DNA of 64,000 nucleotides from Aphelocoma coerulescens (Eukaryota; Chordata; Aves; Passeriformes; Corvidae). Below the pieces are notes generated by a model. That model was given only the letters and a program-made list of their open reading frames with translations, was not told the origin of the DNA and did no database searches. The translations under genes were made by a program, and so were the position numbers. Shown one piece after another: positions 35,515-44,462 of the stretch. Position 1 is the first letter of the stretch. Every line of letters begins with the position of its first letter. Location of the stretch: assembly GCF_041296385.1 (NCBI RefSeq), contig NW_027184063.1, positions 1,054,001 to 1,118,000 of the forward strand, written 5' to 3'.

Positions 35515-35857
35515 TGTAGGTACAAAAATGCTGCTAGCAAGGATTTTTCTTGCTATTTTCTAAGTCTGTGAGAGACTTTTCTCTCACAGAAGATAGTAGC
35601 AGAGTTCTGTAAAAAGTGAAACGCCTGCAGCCTTGAAAGGTCTTGTTCATAGTATAGTAGAAAAATATTTTTACAATGGATGTTTTAGGATTTTAGCCAA
35701 TCACCCCCAAGGGGTGGCTGATCCTTTGTCCAATTAGACTATGAAGAAAAAAGTCTGTAAAAGAGTTTGTAAAATAATTAAATAAATCAATTTGCTGCAC
35801 AATTCCTGCCTGCTGGATCTTCTCCCATCCTCCCTATGGCTGCGGGACACGGCAATA
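35515..35857 (+). repeat. ERV5 3' LTR
   Basis: The LTR runs from tgtaggtac to gcaata with a TATA-like tctgtaaaag and aataaa near 35,780. The polypurine tract lies just upstream. Confidence 0.82.
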
Positions 35858-36035
35858 TACCCTACTGCGTTTTAATATCGTCCTGATCCATGTGTAAATG
35901 GTTGCTATGTTACAGGTATATGTTACAGTTTTTGAAAAGTTGTTGCAGTTATTGTTGTTACTGTTCTTAATCTTTTAGAAGTTGTTAAAGTTTTTCTTAG
36001 TAGGTTTTCCTCACTTAAACAAAAGAAGGGGAAGA
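35858..36035 (+). mobile_element. ERV6 remnant: 3' end of an internal region
   Basis: The segment ends in a polypurine tract (aaaagaaggggaaga) directly before the LTR at 36,036, so it is the last part of a provirus whose remainder is missing. No protein was recognised. The left arm lacks it. Confidence 0.6.
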
Positions 36036-36923
36036 TGTGGAACATGGGGTTATATTTGTTGAAGTGGTTGAGCCTTATGCTCACCAGAAGGCCCTGTGGG
36101 AAAGGCCCCACTGCGGGCTGGGCGGTTGGAAGTTGGGTGAGCGGTGAGAGGCAGCTGCGAGTGAGGAGAGAGTCGGTTGAGTGACAATTGGCAGAGGGAC
36201 TGTGATTGGCTGGAGGAAGGCGTGCACAGCATATGAGCGGGAAGCTGATTGGCTGATAGTGATGCCATGAAGATTTTTGCCCTTTCCTTTATACCCCTGT
36301 TATACCTTTTTACAACTTCTGTATTCCTAGTGCTTTTTGCCTACATTCTTGGACTTGTTTGTTAAGCTAAGAGACTAAACATTTTAGAAGCTTCGTAGCT
36401 GGAGATCAGTGTGCCCCAGACCCCAAGGTCCTCTCCAGAACACATTCTGTAAACCAAGACAGAACCAACAGGGGAAGGTTCCTTGGGGAGGGGGGCTCAC
36501 TTGAGCCTCTCATTGGGGAATCTTTGATAGATATGCTAATTAGTAAAACCTATAATGTTATACCCAATGTTGGGGAAGACAGACAGACAAAGACAGAGAG
36601 ACTCGGCAGGGTGCATCTCGATGCATATGACCTGGACATGTACACCTAAGGATCCTTAAAATAAATACCAAGGTAAAATCCCTTTTCCCCTTCTAACCGT
36701 GTGTGACTCTTGATTTTAAGACCAGGAAAAGGCATCAATAGGACGCGTGGACTGCAGCACAGCAGCTATGCCAGCCATTGGTGCCCTTCTGCTGTTCAGT
36801 TCGGTTTGGTTTCGGTTGTGTCCGGTTGAGGTTAAGGGTATAAAGACGGGGCAGTTTTTGGCAATAAACGGATGTTCTTTGGACATACAAGGGGGTCTGT
36901 TGTCTTTGTTCCCCATTGCTACA
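36036..36923 (+). repeat. ERV6 3' LTR at the inner edge of the right arm
   Basis: About 406 bp of LTR (tgtggaac to gctaca) is split by a nested solo LTR. It has TATA-like gggtataaag and aataaa near 36,863. It matches 21,449-21,859 inverted. Confidence 0.8.
36260..36737 (+). mobile_element. Solo LTR nested in the ERV6 LTR
   Basis: The 478-bp LTR starts tgatgcca and ends ggcatca, flanked by the 4-bp duplication atag (36,256-36,259 and 36,738-36,741). The uninterrupted target is ctat at 21,636-21,639 in the left arm. The termini resemble those of the ERV1 LTR, so it is probably another class I element. Orientation was taken from aataaa near 36,660. Confidence 0.9.
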
Positions 36924-37492
36924 CAAATTGTATATTTATATTGCAGTATGGGATATAAAAACATAAATACACAATAGGATGAATAGAACAGAGTTCAAAT
37001 TCCTGAAGAATTTTTCCATTTTCCCATAAAAACTTGAGGCACAAGAGCACAGTCTCCAGATTTCTTTTCTCCACTCTCCAAGCCATTGATGCATTTCCCA
37101 CCTCAGTCCCAGGGAGTGCCCTGGGAGCAGCGACGGCTCAGCCCCAGCGCCCAGGGGAGAGTTCCTGGCTGGAATCCGGAAAGGTTGGAGCCAGCTGGGT
37201 TTGGGCCCTGCTCCCAGGGAATGAGGGATGGGATGAGAGGCAATGGCCTCCAGCTGTGCCAGGCAAGGGTCAGCTTGGATACTGGGAACAATTAATGCCT
37301 GGAAAGGGTTTTCCAGCCCAGGGACGGGTTTTAATGGGATCCTGGAGCAATGATAGGTGCACATGGTGGGACTCTTCCAGGCCAGATTTTGCCATGGTAA
37401 ACAACCCTTTTCCTGGGTTTGGAATAAACCTGGAGTCAATCCAGGTCCCACACAGGGCTCTGGGCACAGCAGGGCCATGAGTGCCTGTCATG
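36924..37492. other. Anonymous duplicated sequence, right arm
   Basis: It is the inverted partner of 20,895-21,448. A 16-bp difference at the LTR junction (near 37,475) separates the two arms. No gene is seen. Confidence 0.5.
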
Positions 37493-38549
37493 GTTTGGCA
37501 CTGGCCCTGTGCCAGGCACCCACAAGAGTCACTCACTGACCCTCCCCTGCCACAGCTGGGCAGAGGAGAGAACAATGTAATGAAGGGCTGGGAGAAAACA
37601 CTCCAAGGGCAAAACAGGCTCAGCTTAGAGGTACAAAGTGAGTTTATTACTGACAAAATCAGAGCAGGATAATGAGAAGCAAAATGAGCCCTTAAAAAAC
37701 CACCTTTTTCCCCAAGCCCTCCCTACTTCCCACTGACAGTGCAGGGGAAAGGGCGTTGGAGGTTTGCTCAGTTTGTCACCTGAGGTTTCCTTCCTCTCCT
37801 CAGGGAGAGGAGTCCTTCCCTGGCTGCACCCTGGAATCCCTCCCACAGGAGACAGCTCTCCGTGAACTTCTCCAGCGTGGGTCCACTCTCACGAGCAGCA
37901 GTCCTGCCAAACCTGCTGCAGCGTGAGCCCCTCCCACAGGCACACAGTCCTCCTAAAACTGCTGTGGTGTCCGTCACTCTTCCACTCCAAGGACAGGCTG
38001 CTCCAGCCTGGGAGCAGGGCCCCCTCTGTTCACTGGGTCTCCCACTGGAGCACAGACACCTCCAGGCATCCATGTACACTGGCATGGGCACCTCCCCCAT
38101 GGGTGAGGGTGGATCTCTGCATCCCCTGTAGATCCCCATGGGCTGGGGATGCATCTCTGCATCCCCCCTGGATCCCCAGGGGCTCCTTCATCATGCTCAT
38201 CACCACGGTCTGCAGAGGAATCTCGGCTCTGGCGCCTGGAGCACCTCCTCCCCCACCTTCTCCACTGACCTTGGCGTCTCCATGTTGTTTCCCTCACATG
38301 TTCTCACCTCCTCCTCTTCTCTGACCAGCAGCCAAAACTGTGACTTTGTTTTGATTTTCTTCTTAAATCTGTTTTCCCAGAGGCGTTACCAGTCTCTCTC
38401 ATTGGCCCAGTTTTGACCAGCAGCATGTCCATCTTCAGAGCCACCAGGGACTGGCGCTGCTGGACACGGTGGAAGCTTCCAGCAGCATCTCACAGGAGCC
38501 ACCTCTGTGGCCGCCCTGCCACCAAAAACCAGGCTGTGCCAAACCAATA
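37493..38549. repeat. Solo LTR-like element (right arm copy)
   Basis: It is the inverted partner of 19,810-20,894 with the same tggtttggca and tgccaaacca ends and several indels between copies. Confidence 0.65.
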
Positions 38550-38640
38550 CAGGAGTCATCGGTGAGAAAAGCTTTGAGTAAAAATTGTTTTGTGCATTTT
38601 CTGATTGGCTTAAAAGTTGTTGTGGTCTCTGGCACCTGCC

Positions 38641-38690
38641 CATCTCCATGGCAACTGCTGAGTCATCACCGCCGCACGCTCTGATTGGCC
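38641..38690 (+). promoter_or_regulatory. MHC class II-type X1-X2-Y promoter module (right arm)
   Basis: X1-like catctccatggcaactg (38,641-38,657), X2-like tgagtcatca (38,659-38,668) and Y box ctgattggcc (38,681-38,690) lie on the plus strand. Exactly 25 bases separate gcaac from ctgattgg. An extra Y-like ctgattgg is at 38,601-38,608. The module points away from the solo LTR and toward the 3' end of zinc-finger gene B, so gene B is not its obvious target. A block just upstream (38,555-38,610) is also found at 61,785-61,850 beside the MHC pseudogene. Confidence 0.72.
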
Positions 38691-39605
38691 AAAGGCTGCT
38701 TTGGGGTGGGGGCTGGGGGCCTCCGTCAAACGTGGGACCCCCACAAGCTGCTTATAACCACCAAAACTGGGAGTTATAGCCCTCCCTCAGACACCGGTGG
38801 AACTGTGGGGTCACCCCAACCCCCAAAATGAGGCATGGGGCCCACAAGCCATTTATATCCCTGCCCCAGGTTCGTGGAAAGCAGCAGGATCCTCCCCAAA
38901 ATGGTGTCTCCTCACCATCAGAAAATGAGGAGGGGGTGTCACCTCAGTTTCCAGAAATTAGCGGGTAAACTCCAAAAGCCATTTCTAGCCCCCAAAATTG
39001 GCAGAAAGCAGCAGGATCTTCCCCCAAATGGGCTCCCTGTGTCCCTCCCTGTGGTGCCCACTCCAAGTGCCAGGGCCACGTGTCCTCCCTTGTCTCCCTG
39101 TACCCCCTCCTCAGGATCGGGGGGTACCCAAAAAAACCCCTCAGGAACAGGGGATAACCCAAATGCCCTCAGATGTGGGGGACACCCAGAAAGGAGATTC
39201 CCCCCGGCCTCATCATCCCCAGCCTTCAGCTCTTCATTCCAAACCCCTGCCCCCCTCCCGTTGCCCATCCCCCACCATGTACCTCCCACTCCGTCCAGAC
39301 CCTCTGAATGCCCATCCAGCCCCTCCTGGGGATTTTGAGGGGGCTGTAGGGTCAAGTACTTTTGGAATGAGACTGAGACATTTGGAGTGGGAACTAAACA
39401 TTTTCCACTGGGATTCAGTGGTTGTGAGGTGACCGATTGAGACCTCTCATTTTCTGGAGTGCAAAGCGATGGAGAAAACTCTTCCATCTCCCCTCAGAAC
39501 CCCCAAATCCTCCCAGACATCATCTTCCCTGGTGCCTATGGGAATCCAGAAGGATATGGAGACAACCAGCCAGATGTCTTCCCAACAAGGATACAGGGAA
39601 TGTGG
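38691..39605. other. Sequence between promoter module and gene B; no gene recognised
   Basis: It is the inverted partner of 18,746-19,662. A plus-strand frame from an ATG at 38,835 is open for 167 codons, but the left-arm frame is in a different register and no domain is visible. Confidence 0.45.
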
Positions 39606-39678
39606 GTCCTTCGGTGGGGGATGAAGTTGGAGCAGAAGACGAAGCTCTTCCGCAGTCGGGGCACTCGTAGGGCTTCAC
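39606..39678 (-). pseudogene. Decayed zinc finger after the stop of gene B
   Basis: After TAA the sequence reads Val-Lys-Pro-Tyr-Glu-Cys-Pro-Asp-Cys and then loses register, as behind gene A. Confidence 0.7.
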
Positions 39679-40923
39679 TTACCGGTGCCTCTGTTGGTGT
39701 CTGGTCAAGGCTGAGCTCTGGGTGAAGCTCTTCCCACACTGGGGACACTCGTAGGGCCTCTCTCCGGTGTGGATGCGCCGGTGGGTGATGAGGTGGGAGT
39801 TGTGCTTGAAACCCTTCCCACAGTCAGGGCAGCGGAAGGGCCTCTCATCCGTGTGAATCCGCTGGTGCAGGAGGAGACTGGAGCTGGTCTGAAACCTCTT
39901 CCCACACTCGGGACACTTGTAGGGCCTCTCCCCAGTGTGGATGCGCCGGTGGGTGATGAAGGTGGAGTTAGAGTTGAAGCCCTTCCCACAGTCGGAGCAG
40001 CGGAAAGGCCTCTCCTCTGTGTGAATCTGGTCGTGCTTGAGGAGCTTGTGGCTTGTCTGAAACCTCTTCCCACATTTGGGACACTCGTAGGGCGTCCCCC
40101 CAGTGTGGAGCCTCTGGTGGAGGATCAGCTCAGAGCTCTGTCTGAAGTTCTGCTCACATTTCCCACACTGATAGAGCCTCTTCCCAGTGTGGATCTTCTG
40201 GTGGCGGATGAGGGTTGAGCTCCGGCTGAAGCTCTTCCCACACTCCCCACACTCATAGGGCCGTTCCCCAGTGTGGATCATCTGATGGCGGAGAAGTTCA
40301 GAGCTCTGGCTGAAACCCTTCCCACACTGCCCACACTCGTAGGGCCATTCCCCAGTGTGGATCATCTGGTGGCAGATCAGGTGGGAGCTGCGGCTGAAGC
40401 TCTTCCCACATTCCAAGCACTTGTAGCGTTTCTCCCTAGCGTGATGCTGCTCATGGACCACCAGGTTTGACCTCTGACTGGATCTCCAGCCGCCTTCCTG
40501 GCACAGGGTGGGTCTTTCCTCCTCACAGCTCCCTGGGCTGCGTTTGCAGCCCCTCCTCCTGTGGGATCTCCAGAGCTTTTCCTCCCCATTTGATTCCTGC
40601 GCCATGGAGCTGCTCAAAACAGCCTCTTCCACCAGGTTGTGCCACGGGGATTTGTCCTCCCTGGGCTCCATCCTCAGCTCCTTGTCTGGGGGAGGAAGGA
40701 CAAGGAGAGGATGGGATTTGCCTCCGTGCCACAGGGAAGGGGAAGGAGATCCCCCCAGTCCGTCCCCGGCAGGACGGCGTTGGCAGCAGGGTTGTCCTGC
40801 AGCCGGGGGCGATGCTGGGCTGGGAGATGGAGCAGGAGAGAGGGGGAAAGGGGCAGGGACTTCCTCCTCACCTGCCTGGGGGTCCTGGGGCATCTTCCTC
40901 TTCCTCACAGCGTCCTCTTCCAT
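39679..40923 (-). CDS. C2H2 zinc-finger gene B, 9 fingers, two coding exons
   Basis: The palindrome partner of gene A codes 352 residues from 40,923-40,872 and 40,685-39,679. Exon 1 is again 52 nt, with donor ggcag before gtgagg; exon 2 follows cctcccccag; the phase closes without a stop. The linker resembles gene A ([15 protein letters not shown]). Nine complete fingers follow half a degenerate one. The last five correspond to the last five of gene A; the array is four fingers shorter overall. One finger has an unusual linker (TGKRLYQC) and another [11 protein letters not shown]3 sits upstream in antisense orientation between this exon and the presumed first exon near 48,230. The frame is intact, so it may still be expressed. 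Confidence 0.85.
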   Translation of the reverse strand: MEEDAVRKRKMPQDPQAGEEEVPAPFPLSPAPSPSPASPPAAGQPCCQRRPAGDGLGGSPSPSLWHGGKSHPLLVLPPPDKELRMEPREDKSPWHNLVEEAVLSSSMAQESNGEEKLWRSHRRRGCKRSPGSCEEERPTLCQEGGWRSSQRSNLVVHEQHHAREKRYKCLECGKSFSRSSHLICHQMIHTGEWPYECGQCGKGFSQSSELLRHQMIHTGERPYECGECGKSFSRSSTLIRHQKIHTGKRLYQCGKCEQNFRQSSELILHQRLHTGGTPYECPKCGKRFQTSHKLLKHDQIHTEERPFRCSDCGKGFNSNSTFITHRRIHTGERPYKCPECGKRFQTSSSLLLHQRIHTDERPFRCPDCGKGFKHNSHLITHRRIHTGERPYECPQCGKSFTQSSALTRHQQRHR

Positions 40924-41129
40924 CTTGGGAGTAGGAAATCCTGGTTTGAGGAAAAACAAGTGATGAACACGTTGAATTTGAATGTCCCCCTGCCCAAGTC
41001 CTTCTCTAGAAGTCACCGGGCATCTGGGGTCCAGAAAAACCTTCAAACACCAAGACTCAGCCCTGAAAAAGCCTCACAGCAATTCCTCCTCTCTAGTCCC
41101 CCTGCTCTTGATGTTCAGGGGTTCCCCAC

Positions 41130-41683
41130 TGTCCTGGGTTGAGGTGTATTCTATTACCATCCTCATGAGCTGTTGAAATCAGGTGGGGCAGTGTTTTCCT
41201 TGCCTCCTCCCCCCAGACTATCTTTCTGTTAATGGCCCATCATTGTCCCCCTGCATGACTCAGAGATAACTCCCTCCAGACTATCTTCTGTTAACGAGCC
41301 TAATCAACACTTGGCCTCATGACTCATTACTCCATTGTGAGATGCTCCACCCAGAGGGAGGAACCAAGCATCCCATCGTGGATATAACTGGGACTCTGAG
41401 CACGAAAGACACGGGCTCCACTGGATTTCCAGAGGATAGGAGCTACACAGCCACCGCTGGACTTTCTGAGGAAGAGCAGACCCCTTCTACTACAGGATCA
41501 CCACTTCAGAGGACTGCAGCCACCATTCCACCAGACTGCTACCACTACCCTGCCTAACAGGGACTCAGGTTGTATCTTGACTCTGTCAGTGTTTTCTTTT
41601 ACTTTCTGTTCCTTTTCTTTAATTTCCATTAAATTGTTATTCTGACTTGGTGCCTCTCACTGGTTTGTTTTCAAACTAGTACA
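41130..41683 (+). repeat. ERV3 5' LTR
   Basis: The 554-bp LTR starts tgtcctgggt and ends tagtaca. A poly(A)-type attaaa occurs near 41,628. It has a TATA-like ggatataac near 41,383. Confidence 0.92.
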
Positions 41684-41688
41684 TAATT

Positions 41689-41706
41689 TGGCGCCCAACG
41701 TGTGGC
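41689..41706 (+). promoter_or_regulatory. ERV3 primer-binding site
   Basis: tggcgcccaacgtgtggc begins five bases after the LTR. It is nearly the complement of a lysine tRNA 3' end (TGGCGCCCAACGTGGGG type). Confidence 0.78.
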
Positions 41707-41761
41707 CTGCCCTGAGAGAAAGTCAGAATTACAATCTTGTATTAACAGAAACCTATTCACC

Positions 41762-43624
41762 ATGGTGCTCAGCTTGTCTGCATGGGTTCTGTATCTTGCT
41801 CTCTATATTTTTCCTCACATGGGGAACTACCTACCTGTTGTGTTACTCCTGTTAAAACCAGGGACTGGTATGAGAATTGCTTTATTGGTTTATTATGTCT
41901 ATAGCATAATAACCTGCGAGGCGATAAATACCATTCGGAATATATACTCAATTTTGTTTGGCTGTCCTAGTCTGGGCTCCTGTGTCTGGGATCTCTTCAA
42001 CAATCGCACCCAGCCCCTGGTGGGAGGAGTAGAGAGTGGTTTCTTCCAGCCTTTCAGGCCAGGCACAGCAGTTTTTGAAAATATTGAGTTCCCTCTGGAT
42101 GTTAAGGATGGTATAATCTTCTTGTCAGCTCTATTCTCTTTTTTCTCTATGGCCTGGATTGTGTACACCATGCTTAGAAACAGAACGCTACTTAGTGTGG
42201 TGCAACGTCTGCTTGAGGAGGAGGTAAAAAGGAGCAAAGCAGCAAATACCATGTCTACAGAGACTGCCACACAGAAAGGAACCAAAAGCAAAGCAACCGC
42301 ATCCATCTCTACACAGACTGTCACAAAGGAGAAAGGAGCCAAATGCAAAGCAACAGTGTCTATCTCTACACAGACTATCACAGAGGAGAAAGGAACCAAA
42401 AACAAAACAACAGCGTCCATGACTACGCAGACTGACTCAGAGGAGAAAGGAACCAAAAGCACTGTCAGCGTCCCCATGCAAACCACCACTGAACCAGAAC
42501 AGCCCAAACCAATTGCAGTTGCCCCCGTGCAGAAGAAGAAATCAAAAAGCAAGTCAGTCCGCATAGTGACTGATGAGGATGCAGCAGGACCTTCACATCC
42601 AGCAGAAGAGGCAGAGCCAGAGATCATCACTCGGTCACTATCCCTGGGTGAGCTGCGTGACCTGCGGAGGGAATTCACGCGCCAGATGAACGAGTCCATC
42701 CTGACCTGGCTGCTCCGCATTTGGGACGCTGCAGCCAATGACACCATTCTGGACGGAAGTGAGGCCAGGCAGCTGGGATCTCTGTCCCGGGATGTGGTCA
42801 TTGACCAGGGGATCGGGAGAACCCAAGAAACTCTCAGCCTCTGGCGGCGACTGCTTACAAGTGTCAGGGACAGGTACCTTTGTAAAGAAGACCTCCAGGT
42901 GCACCAAGGGAAATGGAGCACAATGGAACAAGGTATCCGGTGCCTGAGGGAATTAGCTGTGCTGGAGATCATTTTCTCAGAAGACGAGAGATTTCCTAAG
43001 AGCCCAGATGGTGTCCAGTGCACGTCACAGATGTGGTTGAGGTTCGCACGCCTTGGACCAGAGATATACTCCCATTACCTGGCAACGCTGCAATGGAGGG
43101 AAGGCGAGGACAGGGTGGGCGTCTTGGTGAACAAACTGAGGATTTACGAGGACACCGTCACAGCCCCGTTTCGCACCCATGTCTCATCCGTGGAAACAAG
43201 TCTTTTGGCTGAGCAAGTCCGGAGCTTGATTGAAGAAGGCCATCAGAAATTGAAAAAGGAACTTAAGGAAGAGATTTACCAGATCTCGCCAGAACCAACA
43301 AGAGTCTCCACCATTAGGAGCCGGCGTCCCCCAACCAGGGAGAGAGGATACACCCCACGAGGTAATCTCTGGTTTTTCCTTCAGGAACATGGAGAAGACA
43401 TGAGTAAGTGGCATGGAAAACCCACCTCCTCCTTAGCAGCCAGGGTATGTGAACTAAAAAGAGGGACAACTACCACAAGAAGCGCATCTAGAGTCAACAT
43501 TGCTCCGGTCTCTCGCACACAGAACTCCAGACGATACCAGAATGATAGTATGACTGATCCTCTTGAAGGGACCTCAGGAACATACTCACCGGAAGGGAGC
43601 AACATGCACCAGAACCAGGAATAG
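41762..43624 (+). CDS. ERV3 Gag-like polyprotein with membrane segments and TQT array (620 aa)
   Basis: The start is the ATG at 41,762 in a strong context (accatgg), 60 nt inside the open frame. Residues 1-60 are strongly hydrophobic in two stretches (AWVLYLALYIFP; VVLLLL and IALLVYYVYSII); a third hydrophobic segment follows FPLDVKD at about residues 113-137. Residues 164-245 are tandem 19-residue repeats with STQT, STQT and TTQT at residues 183, 202 and 221, then a Lys/Ser basic patch. Residues 280-510 form a charged, mostly helical part containing DGSEARQLGSLSRD, also present in ERV8, then CTSQMWLRFARLGPEIYS. The C-terminus shares HGEDM and GKPTS with ERV2. No CCHC knuckle is present. The frame ends in TAG, with protease continuing in the same frame. 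Confidence 0.82.
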   Translation: MVLSLSAWVLYLALYIFPHMGNYLPVVLLLLKPGTGMRIALLVYYVYSIITCEAINTIRNIYSILFGCPSLGSCVWDLFNNRTQPLVGGVESGFFQPFRPGTAVFENIEFPLDVKDGIIFLSALFSFFSMAWIVYTMLRNRTLLSVVQRLLEEEVKRSKAANTMSTETATQKGTKSKATASISTQTVTKEKGAKCKATVSISTQTITEEKGTKNKTTASMTTQTDSEEKGTKSTVSVPMQTTTEPEQPKPIAVAPVQKKKSKSKSVRIVTDEDAAGPSHPAEEAEPEIITRSLSLGELRDLRREFTRQMNESILTWLLRIWDAAANDTILDGSEARQLGSLSRDVVIDQGIGRTQETLSLWRRLLTSVRDRYLCKEDLQVHQGKWSTMEQGIRCLRELAVLEIIFSEDERFPKSPDGVQCTSQMWLRFARLGPEIYSHYLATLQWREGEDRVGVLVNKLRIYEDTVTAPFRTHVSSVETSLLAEQVRSLIEEGHQKLKKELKEEIYQISPEPTRVSTIRSRRPPTRERGYTPRGNLWFFLQEHGEDMSKWHGKPTSSLAARVCELKRGTTTTRSASRVNIAPVSRTQNSRRYQNDSMTDPLEGTSGTYSPEGSNMHQNQE

Positions 43625-44462
43625 AGGGGCCCTGCCTCTAGCCAGGTAGAGGAAAGGGATAATCGGGTCTTTTGGACTGTGTGGGTCCGATGGCCTGGCA
43701 CAGCTGACCCACAAAAGTACACGGCTTTGGTTGACACAGGTGCTCAATGTACTCTGATGCCATCAAGGTATGTGGGAGCAGAACCCATTTCTATTTGTGG
43801 GGTGACAGGAGGATCCCAGCAGCTGAGTGTACTGGAAGCTGAAGTGAGTTTAACTGGGAACGAGTGGCAGAAACACCCCATCGTGACTGGCCCAGAGGCC
43901 CCGTGCATTCTCGGCATAGACTATCTCAGAAATGGATATTTCAAGGACCCAAAAGGACATCGTTGGGCTTTTGGGATAGCTGCTGTGGAGACAGAAGATA
44001 TCAGACAACTGAATACATTGCCTGGCCTCTCAGATGACCCGTCTGCCGTGGGACTGCTAAGAGTGGAAGAACAACAGGTACCAATCGCCACAGCAACAGT
44101 ACACCGTCGGCAATACCGCACCGACAGAGACTCTGTGGTTCCCGTCCATGAGATGATTCGTAAACTGGAGAGCCAAGGGGTGGTCAGCAAGGCCCATTCA
44201 CCTTTCAACAGCCCTATACGGCCAGTGCGTAAGTCCAACGGAGAATGGAGACTGACGGTGGATTACCGTGGCCTGAATGAAGTCACACCACCATTGAGTG
44301 CTGCTGTGCCGGACATGTTGGAACTTCAGTACGAGCTGGAGTCCAAAGTAGCGAAGTGGTACTCCACTATTGACATTGCCAACACCTTCTTCTCCATTCC
44401 TTTGGCAGCAGAATGCAGGCCCCAGTTTGCTTTCACTTGGAGGGGTGTGCAATACACCTGGA
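43625..44462 (+). pseudogene. ERV3 protease and RT fingers
   Basis: The frame follows directly after the gag amber stop (RGPASSQ). Protease active site LVDTGAQCTL lies near 43,728-43,757, with ILGIDYLRNGYF near 43,909-43,944. RT starts after a linker: RLTVDYRGLNEV, STIDIANTFFSIPL, PQFAFTWRGVQYTW. An 11-bp deletion near 44,463 removes the following LPQG and shifts the frame. Confidence 0.88.

Larger units (their letters stand above)
23078..35857 (+). mobile_element. ERV5: old beta-like class II provirus without env, hosting ERV4
   Basis: LTRs of 342-343 bp lie at 23,078-23,419 and 35,515-35,857 and are clearly diverged from each other. Between them are gag, dUTPase-protease, RT, RNase H and integrase in beta-retrovirus order. 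No env exists: integrase ends at 35,387 and a polypurine tract (agaaagggggaat, 35,502-35,514) follows. ERV4 (25,206-30,854) interrupts the gag gene with a perfect 6-bp target duplication. The flanks of ERV5 show no target duplication, suggesting later rearrangement. Several stops and a catalytic change mark it as dead. Confidence 0.88.

Noticed and set aside
38835..39338. 167-codon frame from an ATG downstream of the X-Y module
   Set aside because: The left-arm counterpart is best open in another register and no MHC or other domain is visible; it does not look like a class II exon.
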